Shown piece by piece: positions 38,901 to 51,014 of a stretch of DNA of 64,000 nt (position 1 is the stretch's first letter; each line of letters opens with the position of its first letter). The DNA comes from Owenia fusiformis (lineage: Eukaryota > Annelida > Polychaeta > Sabellida > Oweniidae). The position numbers were made by a program, and so were the translations under genes. The notes below the pieces were generated by a model that saw only the letters and a list, made by a program, of their open reading frames with translations, made no database searches and was not told where the DNA came from. The stretch spans positions 4,960,001 to 5,024,000 of the forward strand of contig CAIIXF020000001.1 of assembly GCA_903813345.2 (NCBI GenBank), written 5' to 3'.

Positions 38901-41851
38901 AGACAGGTTTGGTCGTGACGTATGGTTTAGTAGTCCTGGCTTTAGTAATTGTAGTTGATCTCTCTGTTTGTGTGGAAGTACTTGGTTCAGTTGTCATATC
39001 GATAGATTTAGTTGTAGCTGTTTGTTTTTCGAATGCTTTCGGAGTTGTTTCTGTCGTCGTATCAGGGTTTCCTCTGTTTGTGGTTATCGATGTTATGGGT
39101 TTCATCGAGGACTGTGTTTGCGTTTTGGTTGTTTGTGATGATGTTATTGCGGGTGGTGTCGTTGTCGTTGTTACAATGGGTGCTTCTGAAGTAGTGGTTG
39201 AAGCTGTTGATGTTGTCAATGATATAATAACTGTTGTAGTGACTGCCCTTTTCGTTGGTGTGTATGATTTACGTCTGATGGTTGTATATGATTGCCCTTG
39301 AGGTATGTCTATACCACTCTCATTTGGTATAGAAGATGTAGTTTGTGTAGTTGTTGCTGCGTTGGTTGGCAAAACGCTGACATACATTGTCTGAGGGACT
39401 GAGAAACTTTCAGTTGCAGTCCTGCTAGTGTTCTTTCCAATTTCAATTCCAACGGCTTCAAGAGTGTCAACATTTTCTTTAGTTTTTGTTGGCTCACCGT
39501 TTTTGGTGTTGATATTTTTATCTTCTTCCTTATATTCATCATTATCACCTTCACCACTATCATCTTTCTCATTACCTTCAACTTTGTCTGTACTAATATC
39601 TTTATCACTGTTTTCGCTTTTTGTACCATCTCCATCCTTCTCGTCAGGCGCGCCACTCTCAACATTCTCGTCTTCATCATCATTGTCGTTCTTGTCGAAC
39701 TGTTCACCTTTGTTTGTCTTAGCCTCTGAACTCTCGTCATCCTTATCGGGCTCTCTATCCTTGTTATTACCACCGTCATTATCGTCATCGTTATGATCTT
39801 CCTTACCCTTCTCATCACCTTCAAGTTCGTCACCCATGTCTAGTTCAACTTGGCTACTTTCCTCATTTTTGTCATCATCGTCATCTTTGGCATGTTCGTC
39901 AATCTTGCCAGCTTCGTCAACCTTGTCATATTCACTTAATTCTTCACCATTTTTATCTTTTTCTTCTTTGTCATTATCGACATGTAGTTTTTTCTTATCA
40001 TTATTGTCATATATGTCATCTTTGTTGGCATCTTTAACATATCCATCCTTGTCCTTGACCTTGTCATCTATGACGTCAGTGACATTTTCAATATTTCTGA
40101 CAGCTTCAACACTTGATTTATTAGCTACGGTAATAAAACTTTGTACAGTTGTAAATACAGATGATGTATCAAATGGTTCATCTGTGTGCATCATATCTGT
40201 TATCGATTCATCGTTTGTGCTTTGTTCCTTGCTGGTAGATTCAGTCTCGTTAGAATAAAAATGCGACGTCTGTTTGGGTGATAATTCAATCGCTTTGCTG
40301 GCAGTATCTGATGTTTGAATTGTTGTGATACTACTTTGCATTGTTGTGTTGACACGTGTCGGTGCTGATGTTATGGACTGTGTGGTCAATTTATCTGTGA
40401 TTGGTATATTGAGAGGTGTTGTTATTATACCATGTGGTGTTACTGGATCAGAAGATAATATATCAGGCGAATTCTCTTGACTGGCTTCTGAAACGTCTGA
40501 TACAGACTCACTTGTTAAACTTGGAACGCTTGCTGATGTAATATCCGGTGTTACAGTTTCATGAAATGGTTCCTGCAGTGTGGTGTCGTTCTCGTTGTTT
40601 ATATCCGGCACAGATGTAGTGAATTTTGAATTCTCTTGAGTACTACGCTCAGGTACAGTTTTCGTGATTTGCACTGAGCTCGTGTGTTTTGGTGCCATGG
40701 TTGAAACACGCTCCATATCCGAAGTTGGGACTACTGGCAGGGATGTAGAACTTTCAACGGGGGATAAAGCTGATACTGGAGTTTCCGTCATCTCATTAAC
40801 ATCAGTTATTTCCATCTGAGATGTTTGTTCTTGAAATGTTTTTTGATTGATTGTCGCATCAGTTAGCCATGTAGAGGTGGATGATTGTTTTGGTGACGTT
40901 GTCACAGAGTCTTTGTCAAACCCACCGGCATGCGTCTCGGTAGTTGGCTCTGTAACAATACTGGCACTTGTCAGAGCAGCTGATTGGAATGTAGTCCGAA
41001 CATTTTGTGTAGTAGGTGAGGATTGATAAATGTTTTGTGAAGGCTCTATAGATGATGATATCATTGAATCATTGGTTGAATGTCTAAAGCTGGCTGGTGT
41101 TGTCGGAACAGATACAAATGTATCTTTAGGTGATGTTTCGGAACTTGTCTCTGTTATCACGGAATCCCCAACAGGATTTACAGTTACAGTAACAGGCGTA
41201 AAACCTGGTGCAAGTGTGGTATCTGGTGTTACCAATACCTTACTTGTTGGGGTATCAGAAGTAATAGGAGTTGTATAAGTTAACTGGGAATACGTCGAGT
41301 TTGTAGACGATGGCGGTGGATTACTAGTCATTTGGGCTGTTGTCTCAACTACATTTTCTTCTATAGTTGATGTTGACTGTGTACTACCTTCGAATGTGAT
41401 AATGGGTGGAGTCGATGGTAGAGCTGGAATAACTGCTGTTGTTGCATTATTTGTAGTATTCAATGGTGCTGTTGTATTGTCATGATGAACATTATCCGTA
41501 TGCATATCATCAGGTACATTGACTGCTGTGGCAGTTTCTTTGCCAATATCCGTACCGTCGAATATATCAAATTTTGATGCGACATCCTTCCCCTCGAACG
41601 TTCCATCGGGGACATCTATTGGTTTCTCAACTCCAAATCCTGAAATGAAAAGTTAAGAATCAACATGACAAGCATTTGCACGTTTCAAAAGTATAATACA
41701 AGTAAACGTGACCACAATGTATAACTTGATCTATAGCCCTTAACGTTTATTACGTCAGCACCTTACCTAAAGACTGATTCTGTGCTTCACTCAGATACGC
41801 GTCTAAGATGAATGTGATGATGATAACCAATTTCATCACTGCAGTTCCCAT
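32930..41851 (-). CDS. Mucin-like single-pass membrane protein, acidic core
   Basis: Six exons on the minus strand: 41851-41767, 41639-38632, 35540-35440, 34157-33989, 33411-33323, 33053-32930. All have GT/AG borders and the phases agree, giving 1191 aa. Order: signal peptide (1-23, core KLVIIITFIL); Thr/Ser/Pro-rich mucin-type regions (about 75-545 and 755-1015) for dense O-glycosylation; between them an Asp/Glu/Lys/Asn block (about 550-750) with runs such as KDDDDDKNEE; a stalk (about 1018-1121) whose strand-helix-strand-strand-helix pattern (LTVVVKHVSYKK, then ELEEFKHNFAKAAREY, then VVIVSV..VEVKLYLAD, then QQLENVISHHHKSL) resembles SEA-type domains, with a Cys pair in CHGDDTC; one membrane helix (1122-1143); a 48-residue tail ending EEYVIT. 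I know no named orthologue. The acidic block could bind calcium. Its start lies about 1 kb downstream of the nrf-6-like gene on the same strand. Confidence 0.85.
33178..33417 (+). CDS. Candidate alternative last exon of the transporter
   Basis: After a good acceptor (TTTTGTAATCAG), an open frame of 79 codons runs to TAA at 33415-33417, with AATAAA at 33504-33509. Its content (GLDTTLGYDYSAYSPKSDKD, then HGHTTPDSYSNTNES) looks like a soluble cytoplasmic tail and not random antisense. There is no early in-frame ATG, so it must be spliced to something upstream. The internal donor CAT|GTAAAT at 29445/29446 in transporter exon 8 is also phase 0; joining them gives a 574-aa isoform with a new tail lacking the PDZ-type end. 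The exon is antisense to the membrane-helix exon (33411-33323) of the mucin-like gene. Part of its Asn-rich end could be a mirror of the Val/Ile codons on the other strand, but residues encoded by 33178-33322 are antisense only to an intron. Confidence 0.45.
   Translation, partial: DNYNLHSGSLHAPTKPLAAAVAGLDTTLGYDYSAYSPKSDKDPKDGALPLHGHTTPDSYSNTNESNDYCNNNSHNNPCL
33323..33411 (-). CDS. Transmembrane exon of the mucin-like gene
   Basis: The acceptor TTGCATTTACAG is followed by codons for TWIVVTVVVAIIVGLICVAV and then GIRSCVSVKR, a 22-residue hydrophobic helix with a basic stop-transfer end, residues 1122-1150. It joins the stalk exon (ends phase 0 at 33989) and, through the donor AG|GTAGAG, the tail exon at 33053 (phase 2). 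The donor is weaker than others in the gene. It overlaps, in antisense, the plus-strand candidate exon at 33178-33417. Confidence 0.85.
35581..36215. mobile_element. Foldback MITE in mucin-like gene intron
   Basis: The arm at 35581-35760 (ACCCAATGCAGACAGATCGC, later CATTCACCAGGAAAGTAGAA and ATGACGTCATGATATTTCAA) recurs inverted at about 36010-36215, ending GCGATCTGTCTGCATGGGGT. The arms are about 180-200 bp and separated by a loop of roughly 250 bp. There is no coding content. The element begins only about 40 bp upstream of the stalk exon (35540) of the mucin-like gene. Confidence 0.7.
37170..37342. mobile_element. Short MITE with CCGGTGTGAAAG-type ends
   Basis: The left end CCGGTGTAAAAG is matched inverted by the right end CTTTCACACCGG, and the subterminal word ATTATGGTCC also appears in inverted orientation on both sides. 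At 173 bp it is a typical non-coding MITE. It lies in the large intron of the mucin-like gene. Confidence 0.6.
37872..38399. mobile_element. Foldback MITE with 160-bp inverted arms
   Basis: The left arm begins TCACTGTTACACAACTAGTT and the right arm ends AACTAGTTGTGGAACAGTGA. Pairing continues through GACGGAACGTCAATGTAACA / TGTTACATTGACGTTCCGTC and CTGCAGATTATAATTTGGCAC / GTGCCAAATGATAATCCGCA. The interior is G-rich, with long G runs near 38100-38111 and 38206-38215. It sits in the mucin-like gene intron, 233 bp from the end of the large exon. Confidence 0.75.
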
Positions 41852-42570
41852 AATGCACTTTGAAGGATTTCAATCTCATATGCCACGTCAGAAAAATTTG
41901 AAAATATTTTGAAATTCGACGGATTATGTGGCATAGTATCTGGTTTTTATCCCCTCTCCTGTTAAAACCATTTTTATGATATTATCTCATAACACCTTTT
42001 GCTACGAATGTTTAAAACTATGTAAACCATTGTCTTCCTTCTTGAAATTTCAAGCACATATCCATTACACCATCAATAAACCAAGCTATTCAAATGACAG
42101 GAGAAGCCCTACGGGGACAAGTGATGAGTTTAACTCAACTTATGCAGCAAACAAAATGTTTAGTCAAGAGCTAAGGACAATATGAATGGACAATATAAAG
42201 GCTATGAATTATCTGTTAACTTGGCCTGGTGCTGTTGTAAATCATTGTTTCTATCGCAGGATACATCGTATCTTACAATATTATCCACACATACAGCTTG
42301 GATAGTACATGCATTGCTAATTTTTTTAGACCAATGAGGACTGCTGGAGGCAGTATTGCCATGTTTTGTATTGATTTTGATGTTATTTTACTTCAATATA
42401 AACACTGGGTCTCATTGTATATCAAACCACTTTTAGTATCTTAAAAAATAATAACTCTTGCAAATATTCCCGGGGGTCACAAAGCCTAAGTATACTATAG
42501 TTTTTGTATCGTCTCTTTTTGCTAAAATCTTCACCCATGACGCGATGAAATTCACTGCCATTTACAAGTT

Positions 42571-42586
42571 TTTATTCATTTTTATT
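42571..42586 (-). terminator. Candidate poly(A) signals of the nrf-6-like gene
   Basis: Two AATAAA hexamers on the minus strand (complement of 42571-42576 and 42581-42586) lie about 250 bp beyond the stop codon at 42836. They fit a short 3' UTR that ends well before the start of the mucin-like gene at 41851. Confidence 0.5.
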
Positions 42587-42835
42587 TCGACTGATGATCA
42601 GGTAGAATATAACATCCTTATATAAATTATATAAAAATATAATAGAATAAAAAGAGTTTTGTCTTATCAAAATTGACTGCTGTCCGTACTTTAGATTTTG
42701 CCGGGAAGCTCGGCTCTCTAGAACCTTTGGATTTCGTTTGGTGGAATGATAAAGCAAGGCTATAATACTAAAGCTATATTTGATTTGTTCATGATGTGCG
42801 TTTACAGTGTCCGTTTGTCACAAATCAGAATTGGC

Positions 42836-45800
42836 TCACATGTGTAGCCCTCCTTTACTTTGATAGTAATGATGACTATCATAAAGTTCTAAATGTTCAT
42901 ATGCAATATTGTCCATCATTGCTTCATCTTTTTTACATGTATTGAGCTCTGGTTTCCGTTTCATTCTAATTTGTTGGACGATCTCCTTTTCAACTTCTCG
43001 GAATGGCCACTCTACTAGGATCGCAAGTAAGAACGACGTCCCAATAGAATAGCCGACATGAGCGAGCCACCACATTTCCTAAAAACGGAAGCAATCATAT
43101 TTATCTTCAGACCTATTATGGAATCTTAGGAAAATATTTTGCATGCACATTTTAACTCGTTACCACAATTTTGACGCCTTTGAAACTGTTTTGATGTCTT
43201 TTGATTCGTAAATCCAAGCAAACAACCATTTGACCTAATGGCCTACTTTATTATTTTGGATTATTTTCATATGATGGTACATTGTTTTTCTAAAAAAAAA
43301 CTCATACTTTGATATCAAAGAAGGTAAATTTAGGACAAGACGTGTTCTCATCTCAAATAGATAAAATGCAATTTCACACAAACTCTTGCATTTTGTAGTG
43401 TAGATATTGTCCAATGAGGAAAAACATGAATATGCTCATATTGAATCTACGGTGATTAAGAGCTATTACGTCGTAGATGCGATATTAGTAGCACTACATC
43501 TGAACAATCCAGAATAATTAAAAATTCTTGAAAATAAAAAAGCAATTTGCAATATTTAGGTCACCATGAATGCAATGGAATCGACTACTCTTTGGACGTT
43601 TTCTAGTTATTTCTGTTCAAGCCTCGTTTATATTTTGCATATTATGGCATATTACTTGAAAATGAAAGATAATGATATTGTAGGATTTACCAAATTTGAA
43701 TCCGTGATATAAACCGTGTCTCGTTTATTGTAAATAAAGCTGAGAAGAAGAAGTGGATGTGTAATATGTGCCACAAATGTCAGTCTGCTCAACGGTAAGA
43801 ATGCTCCCCAGGACAGAATGCTATCCGCCACACCTGAATAAAAAATATATGTTCAACAAGTTATTTATCCATTTTCAATGCATCTTCCATTATCATAGAA
43901 GAATCAGTAAAAATACCTTAGGATTCTATCTTCAATAAAGCTTCAAATACTGACCTCCGTATCCTGTTATGCACGAGAAGCACATCCATCCGATCGCCAA
44001 TGACCACGTCAATGAGCATAATGTTTCATATGCAACAGCTCGTTGCACTGACCACGGTTCAGCACCCTCTATGAATTGACTGTGAGTACCATAGGCAATT
44101 GCACTGCACATCGCTATAGAAGCTGCCCATCCGAATACATTCAATACCTACATCATGTACTATGATGGGTGAAACATTTGATGTGATATAATTGTGAAGA
44201 ATGTGAGTAATAGATCTTTTACTTGAGACGATTAGGCCACATGCGGAACATGCATACATTATACTTTAAGTAAATTGGACATTTACTATACACTATACTT
44301 GCCTACAAATATTTTCAGTATAATATTCAAATTCTAGCTCTTTATCTCGATGTACTTACTTTTGGGAATCCTACTTTGGGGAACTGACACTGGTTTTTAA
44401 AGAGAATATAACCGATGAATATGCCCACTAGATGAGGTCCTATCCTGGTATATGGCTTCATTATTATATCATAATAGAAGTCTAAAACGTACGTCTGATT
44501 GCTGTCAGTGTAGTTCCTATAACAAGAATTGTTGAAGTTCATAAGCCGATGATAAAATAATTTATTTGATGGGTTTCAAAGGGACTAATAACAATGTCAA
44601 CCGTTGTTCAAGAGAAATTGGTCACACACCGTCATATAGACGTATCACACGTAAGCAGCATTTAGTGCTACAAACATGCTGCTGTCAAGAAAAAGTCACA
44701 AAGTTCTTATCCACCAATGGAAAGCTTTGAGTATCAGCCTTAGGGTCTGATCAGATTATCAAGGTGCCATAGGGACCCTGGCATTCTCCTTACTAAAACG
44801 AATGTCATTTTCAAATACTGAAAGAAATTGTGTCGCCTTTTTGATTCAAACTATTTATTAGTTATGTACTTCATTGACTATGATATGCTTTATAAAAGTG
44901 GTTTATGCATGTTAACATTGTTGTTCATACAAAAAGTTACATATATACTTTATCTAACGTCGTAATGTTATTACCTTGATTCTAGTCTATGATTTAAGAC
45001 TCCAAGGGCAGTCAAATTTCCAGCAAGAAACAGCAACAGTATCACACCTCCGACGAAGGGAAAGCTAAAAAGATATGTTTTATCAATATAACATCAGTGT
45101 TTGACGGTTTTATCAATAGAGAGGTTAAGTCACGCGCATTTTGAATTTGAACGTCAACGTGTTATATCATGACCACCAGGAATTGTTGTTTCACAAACAC
45201 TTCTTCAAAACAACTTGCTAACTTAACCTCCTTATTAATTAATTTACTTGTTCTCAAATATAGTATAACTGTATAATAATACTTTTTGAGAACTAATAGA
45301 AAGCGTAACACTCATTTGGAAAGGGAACTACATTTTATAGGATACTTACTAAAACAACGGAATGAGGATGAACGGGGTTACCCAGTAAAATTGCATAATA
45401 CAGCCCAGAAACCAAGAATACGTCATGCACTGAAACATAGAAAAATATTGCTGTTTAGGGAGTGATATTTGCCAAGATGAAATCGTCCTTAATTCCCGAC
45501 GATTTTCAGATAAATGTTGCATATCGTCGAAAGCAGATGTGTCCGTTGCGTACCTAAATACTACCTCTCTGCAAATCTTCAAATATCAACGTAAATCAGC
45601 GAACAAAGCTACAATCTCCCTGGATTTCTTTCAGCGCAAGGGTAGTAAAGGTACGCAACGAACGAAAGTGCTTTTAAGAACGTAAACGTTGTCAAGAGCA
45701 AAATATCGTGTTCAAAAATGATTCTTACAATGCTATAACTATAGATTAAACTATGGGACAAAGTCTTACTATGGCTTACCCCTTGACGATATTTATAAAT

Positions 45801-48800
45801 GTTGTTGATGTAAAGAATGTTTTTCCACCAGTTTGTCAAACAGTTTTCTCGGTCAGTGACCTGTTCAGGAACGATGGGGCCATTTGACAAATACGGTTGT
45901 AGGTTAATGTACACCATAAGTATCGCAGCGTATACAATGGTTAATCTAAAATTAGTTTTTATCAAAACTTAAAAATAGATTCATCAGAATATTTGACACT
46001 TTTTATCAGTATCTCATTATATCATCCAAATCATAAGATTAAGCAGTCATAATATGTCACTAGTTGTAAATTAAAAATAAAGGTCACTCGAAGTTTAATA
46101 ATTTACTGATAAGTCGGACGCACCTCCACCAACGATGAAAGATATAGTATATGCTGGTACTGATGACCTTCTTCACAGTCCAGCCACCCTTCTTTCTCTT
46201 TAGAAAGTGTAGGAATGAGTAACTCAGGATAAGTCCACTGCAAGGATAAATACATATTCGTGTCATTAAAACGATTTCATGAACTTCGTGTTAAAGCCTG
46301 ACAGTGTTTGAATCGTTATCAGCGAAACCCTGTTTTTTAATAATTAACTTCGTTCTCAATATATCTGACCTTTCCAATTTTATTTTTATTTTTGGGATTC
46401 ACACAAGTCTGATATAAAATAGCATCTCAATTTGATAAAATTGTGATTTCTCTTCAGAATCAAAATGTGCAGATCTCAAAGGCACAATTTTGAGATCGAT
46501 GATCTTTGAATGAAAACAAACATACGATATATTTCAAATGAGTCAAGTTGGAGGAATAAATGAAAAGAATGAAGATGAAATTCATCTACCAATGCACATT
46601 ATGAATCAAGAAAAAATGAGTAAAACATGTACAAAATGAGTAATCTTGGATTGAGTGATTGAGTTAATGAGGTGATTAAGTCCCCTCGTAAAATACTCTG
46701 GCTTTAGTTCCTTCAACTTGAAGTTAATGAGTGGTGCGTGTCACCTACGTTATCATGAAGAAGGTATCTGCCGTCAGTCCTGCGTTGATAATGGGTTGGA
46801 AAGAATAAAGCTCCAGTCTCTCAAGTGCTATTAGTAAATTCTCTGAAAAGTGAGATAATATCATATACAACAAAAATATGACTTGGGTCATGCCTTATGC
46901 CTTGGTCACATAGACTCAGATTTTCACTACGGCGCCCGGCCGATGAGTATTTTGTTCAAAATCGGCCGGCGAGCCTGGGCATCGTACGGGCGCCGGCCGA
47001 TGATCGAGCACCATCGGCCGATTTTTAGACATCGCCAGGGAAAAGTCACCGGCGCCCGGTCGATTTAGAAATCGGCCGATGACTACTGCCCGGCGCCTAT
47101 GTGACCTAGGCATTATGGATCATTTAAGAATATTCACAGATAGACATGCATTGCATTGTCACATTGAAACCCATAAAAATGCACGATAATCACACAATTC
47201 ATAATGAGTGCATATGCATGATTGTGGATCATGGCCAGATGTCAAAACAAGGAAAAACAAATTCTTCACCAGAGTAAAATAATTTAAGAGTTGCATTGAT
47301 AGTACTCATATACGTACTGGTTGTCCATGACTCTGCGTACAATGGTCCCATCAAATGGGTGTGTGCAAATATCAGCCATCCCATACTTAAAACCTTGATG
47401 CCATGGAGACACGAGAATGAGCCTTCTTCATGGGTGGCGTTTAAAATCTTCCTGAAGTTTGAGATTCCAGAGAATGTGAAGACAATTCTCTCAATATTCG
47501 CTGAAATACAAAATTTAGGCTAAATGATAAATCGAATGCTTTTCAATGTTCCTTTCCCACTGACTTTAAAACTTCTAGGACGTTTCCTCTTTGACAATTG
47601 TGCAGTGTGGCAGAAATGAAAATTGGAATATTTTTGAAGACAGTCTACTTACTCAAAGGTTTCCATTGTCGATAGCCATTTAGTTCAGTAGGCTCCTTGA
47701 CAGTTGATGTGTCCTTATGAGCCGTACCATTTGCAGTTGGTATCCTATGCTTAAGTTCGCCATTCCCATGTATCATATAAGCTGGCATTAAGGAGCCCGT
47801 TTTGCCCTGAAAATAGTTACCACTGGCCGGTTGGAGCCCAGTCGGTAAATGCGTAGTCGCATTGTCCATTTGATCTTTTGGAAAGTTAGTGTAGCTGCCA
47901 TTATTGTAATTCCAGATATCTTTAAATCTGAATGCAGATATTTTTCCATACGCTGTTATTCTGCAGAACTCCATGAACGTCGCTAGAACTACAACTATTG
48001 CAAGAATCAGAACCAGAATGCTAAAAGAAACAAAAAGAACAAAAAATAAGAAAAGAATAAGGCATGAATATGCTTTAAAGTGCGAACAAACATTCTTAAC
48101 GCAGTCTACTATATAGTTTTCTTGAGACCATTTTATGGCAAAAAATAAAAAAATATATAATGAATGAAAAGCATGTTACTGTTGATAGACATGAATGTCG
48201 TGGTCAACGTAACTACTGGATCAGGACTCTTTAGAACATGCATGATGCACTTACATTGTGGCTTGTGCATATCCGTCTGTGTCGTAATCGGGTGGCGTCC
48301 GGCAATAGCTGTCATACGATATACTTTCATACAGAACTATAATAGGAAACACATTTAAAAATAGTCACGGGACCCTTAACAGAAACTTATTTAAACGTAT
48401 CCTCGTTCTCTTACTCGATGACGTGATCATATCCCGGATCATATCCATGTTTTATATTTGGCTTAGGATAAATCTTAACTTTGTGAAATTTCAAAGGCAG
48501 TGCTCAATAAAACAATCAAATAAAATACCTTCTTGAACGATACATTCTACTGACAGGGGGTCCCAATCACATTCCTCTGGCGGTACTAACTCTTGTTTTA
48601 AAAGCTGATTGAGATCTTTCGCATTGCACTCACTTGGAATACACTCGCCATGCCAGAATGTAAGCTACAACATTTTATATCACATGGTACTAACAAGGAG
48701 TGTAATTTCCGTTTTCTATTTCAAAAGTTTCTCATGAAAGCTAACCAAATGGACTAGTGCATAATTTATGCTTAAGATCAACTTTAGAAAATGCATTCGA

Positions 48801-49837
48801 TGAACGTTGAACGTTGAACGTTAACACTGCAATTTCATAAAAAAAATACGCTGTCCTCTTTTTAATTTTACTTACAAATTGAGCTCCACTGTGAAGAAGT
48901 AAAAGATAGAGCTTCACGATCTCTCAATTTTATCTTTAAATTGAGGTTCAATGTCAAAAAGTGATATCTAGCATCTCTCATATACTTACTAATAAGGAAA
49001 TGTCAAGTAGTGGAATATCGAGCTCTAGTATCTCTTGGCCAGTGCAGTATTTGGCATTAAAAGTTCGTTTCTCTTGTGAAATATTTGCTCTGATTCCATT
49101 ACACTGGTCAAAGTTTCCAACAAAGTGGAGGTTGCCTTGTAGGATTCCTGGCCCTATTTTTCCACTGGCATCAAACACTGAAATGGCAACGCATGTAAAG
49201 GATGTTGGTTTTGGGGACTTATAAATATGTACTTACATTTGAAGAATCTTATCCAACAGGTACTTTGTATTTTATTCTATATTGACCGTATGAAGAAATT
49301 GCAAAATGCAAGTAAACCGAATGTTTGAGAGTTTGGATGTCACTTACTTTCAAAAGCCCAATCTGTGATTGCGCCTGGATTATCGAGATCAAATCCATTT
49401 TTCATGAGTGTCCAGTCATTCCAACATTTCTGGCTAACGTTCAATGGTTTTGTGGTCTTCACCGACTCCCAGTGGCCCTTCGGATATTCCCGGTGTCTCT
49501 TTTTGTATTCATCTAACACTGTAGGGTTAAACTGCAGAATCTTTAGAATGTATAGTCTCAATTCCTCGGGAATTCTATCTCTAGAATTCAGCATGGTCAT
49601 GTGTCTATTTTTGCGTATGATGTTTCCGGGTAAGGAGTCCAGTGGACCCCACTCTTGCATGATTTTATAGGCATCGCGAAACTTTGCGAGTTCATACAAT
49701 GCTTTGGTGACCTGTGTCTTATACGGAAGAGATGCTTTCTTTAGAACGTGTTTAACATTATGCTTGCTTAGTTCTCCATCACAAATCCCAAGTAAAGAAT
49801 GTAAAATTATCAAAACAGCTACTGAAATTTTCAACAT
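42836..49837 (-). CDS. Nose resistant to fluoxetine-like acyltransferase-3 protein
   Basis: Fifteen exons: 49837-49348, 49177-48990, 48664-48529, 48336-48255, 48020-47653, 47500-47318, 46842-46749, 46237-46124, 45945-45780, 45429-45350, 45064-44975, 44516-44360, 44147-43955, 43833-43691, 43078-42836; frame kept throughout, 908 aa. A signal peptide (LKISVAVLIILHSLLGICDG) precedes the Cys-rich NRF domain (about 30-295; ITDWAFEMFDASGKIGPGIL, FDQCNGI, GECIPSEC). TM1 (300-317) and a polar loop precede the acyltransferase-3 core of about ten helices: SCLHGIKVLSMGWLIFAHTH with the family K/R-X10-H pattern (Lys457, His468), SFQPIINAGLTADTFF, CLTNWWKNILYINN, CMTYSWFLGCIMQFY, KPYTRIGPHLVG, CITGYGG, LPLSRLTFVAHITHP. 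C. elegans nrf-6/ndg-4 act in lipid/yolk transport and fluoxetine response; no substrate is proven. Start: the frame is open upstream to a TTG at 49873, but 49837 is the first ATG and begins a good signal peptide. Confidence 0.95.
46904..47106. mobile_element. GC-rich MITE with GGTCACATAG ends
   Basis: Terminal inverted repeats GGTCACATAG (46904-46913) and CTATGTGACC (47097-47106), extendable to CCTTGG/CCTAGG. The body is rich in CGGCCG and GGCGCC words arranged as internal palindromes, and far more GC-rich than the surrounding intron 6 of the nrf-6-like gene. Frames read on both strands of it are artefacts of the palindromes. No clean target duplication was found. Confidence 0.65.
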
Positions 49838-51014
49838 CTTCCTTAAACTCAAGCTCAGCCCGTTGCTCTGCAATATCTTAGGGGCTTGTGAGGCAACTCC
49901 TCTTAACCTCTACCTTGAACGAATAAATACAAACATCGTTAACCCTCCAGATGCTGCGTATTAATACAAAATACTGATTTACTACATGAATGTTAGAAAT
50001 ATTTATAACATGCATGTACTATGACCGTCTACTTCTGTTATCTTGAAATATAATATATACACAATAATTAAACATATGCATATGTATTTCAGTATTCAGT
50101 GATAAAACTGATAAATTATTTTTTTGAAGTAGTTCTGATTAGAATAAGGCAGAAGTAATGGACATATATCATTTTGGGCCTGAGTATCATAATAAATAAC
50201 ATCGTTATATTATATCACAAAACGCATACATTTAGTAAATGCAAGTGAAGGTCAAATGAATGACGTTAATGACTCCAAGGTTTGAAAATACCAGTGCAAA
50301 GGGAGATGTCGGGTAAAAGGATATGATAGAATTGTGGAATGCTACTTGTTATACCTGTGGTTAGATAGCACTTGTATGAATAAGTGAATGCTAATTCACA
50401 CAAATCTAGGCAAGGCGTGTCCGATTCCAGCCAAACCAATCACACTATTTCATATAACTGCACCCAAAGGTCATTCGTTGAATAGTTGTCAAGGAACAAC
50501 TTGACTCTACCGATTGAAGGTGATGATGATTCAGTCCACATTGCAGTCCAGGGCTTAAATCCTTAAGTGTATGTATGTATATATTTATTGCCCTTTATGT
50601 ATTTAAGTATTTAAATGATGTTTCAACATTTGCACTGGAAGCACAAAAACAATAGGATACAGAGTGCAACCAATTTTCCATATTTCCTGTCAACTGCTTA
50701 ATTTTCAAAATTTGTCTTAAATCACTGTTCCTTGTTCCCAGTAGACAGGTGTTCCTTACAGAGAGGGTCCGTTACAATTAAGTCAATGGAAAAATATTTG
50801 GTTCTTTTGAAAACCATTCCCAGTAAACAGGGCCTTCCTTACAGAAAGCTGTTCCATTGAACAAGTAAATATCCACGTGTGTAAATGTGACAAAGTCATA
50901 GCTGACCTCGTTGGTCAGTCTACTTATTTCACTTCACATCAGTAGTTGATGTCATAATGATCTTTTTCTGTTACTCATGTTTATAATTATTGCGTTATTT
51001 TGATTAGTTTATTA

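Noticed and set aside
38651-40258. Plus-strand open frames opposite the mucin exon
   Set aside because: These are antisense shadows of Thr/Ser/Asp-rich codons, giving Val- or Ser-rich strings without splice sites or domain content.
46883-47113. Two overlapping opposite frames with similar R/P/G-rich content
   Set aside because: They mirror each other because the MITE at 46904-47106 is palindromic.
49838-49873. Twelve extra residues upstream of the nrf-6-like start
   Set aside because: The codon at 49873 is TTG. The first ATG at 49837 begins a proper signal peptide.
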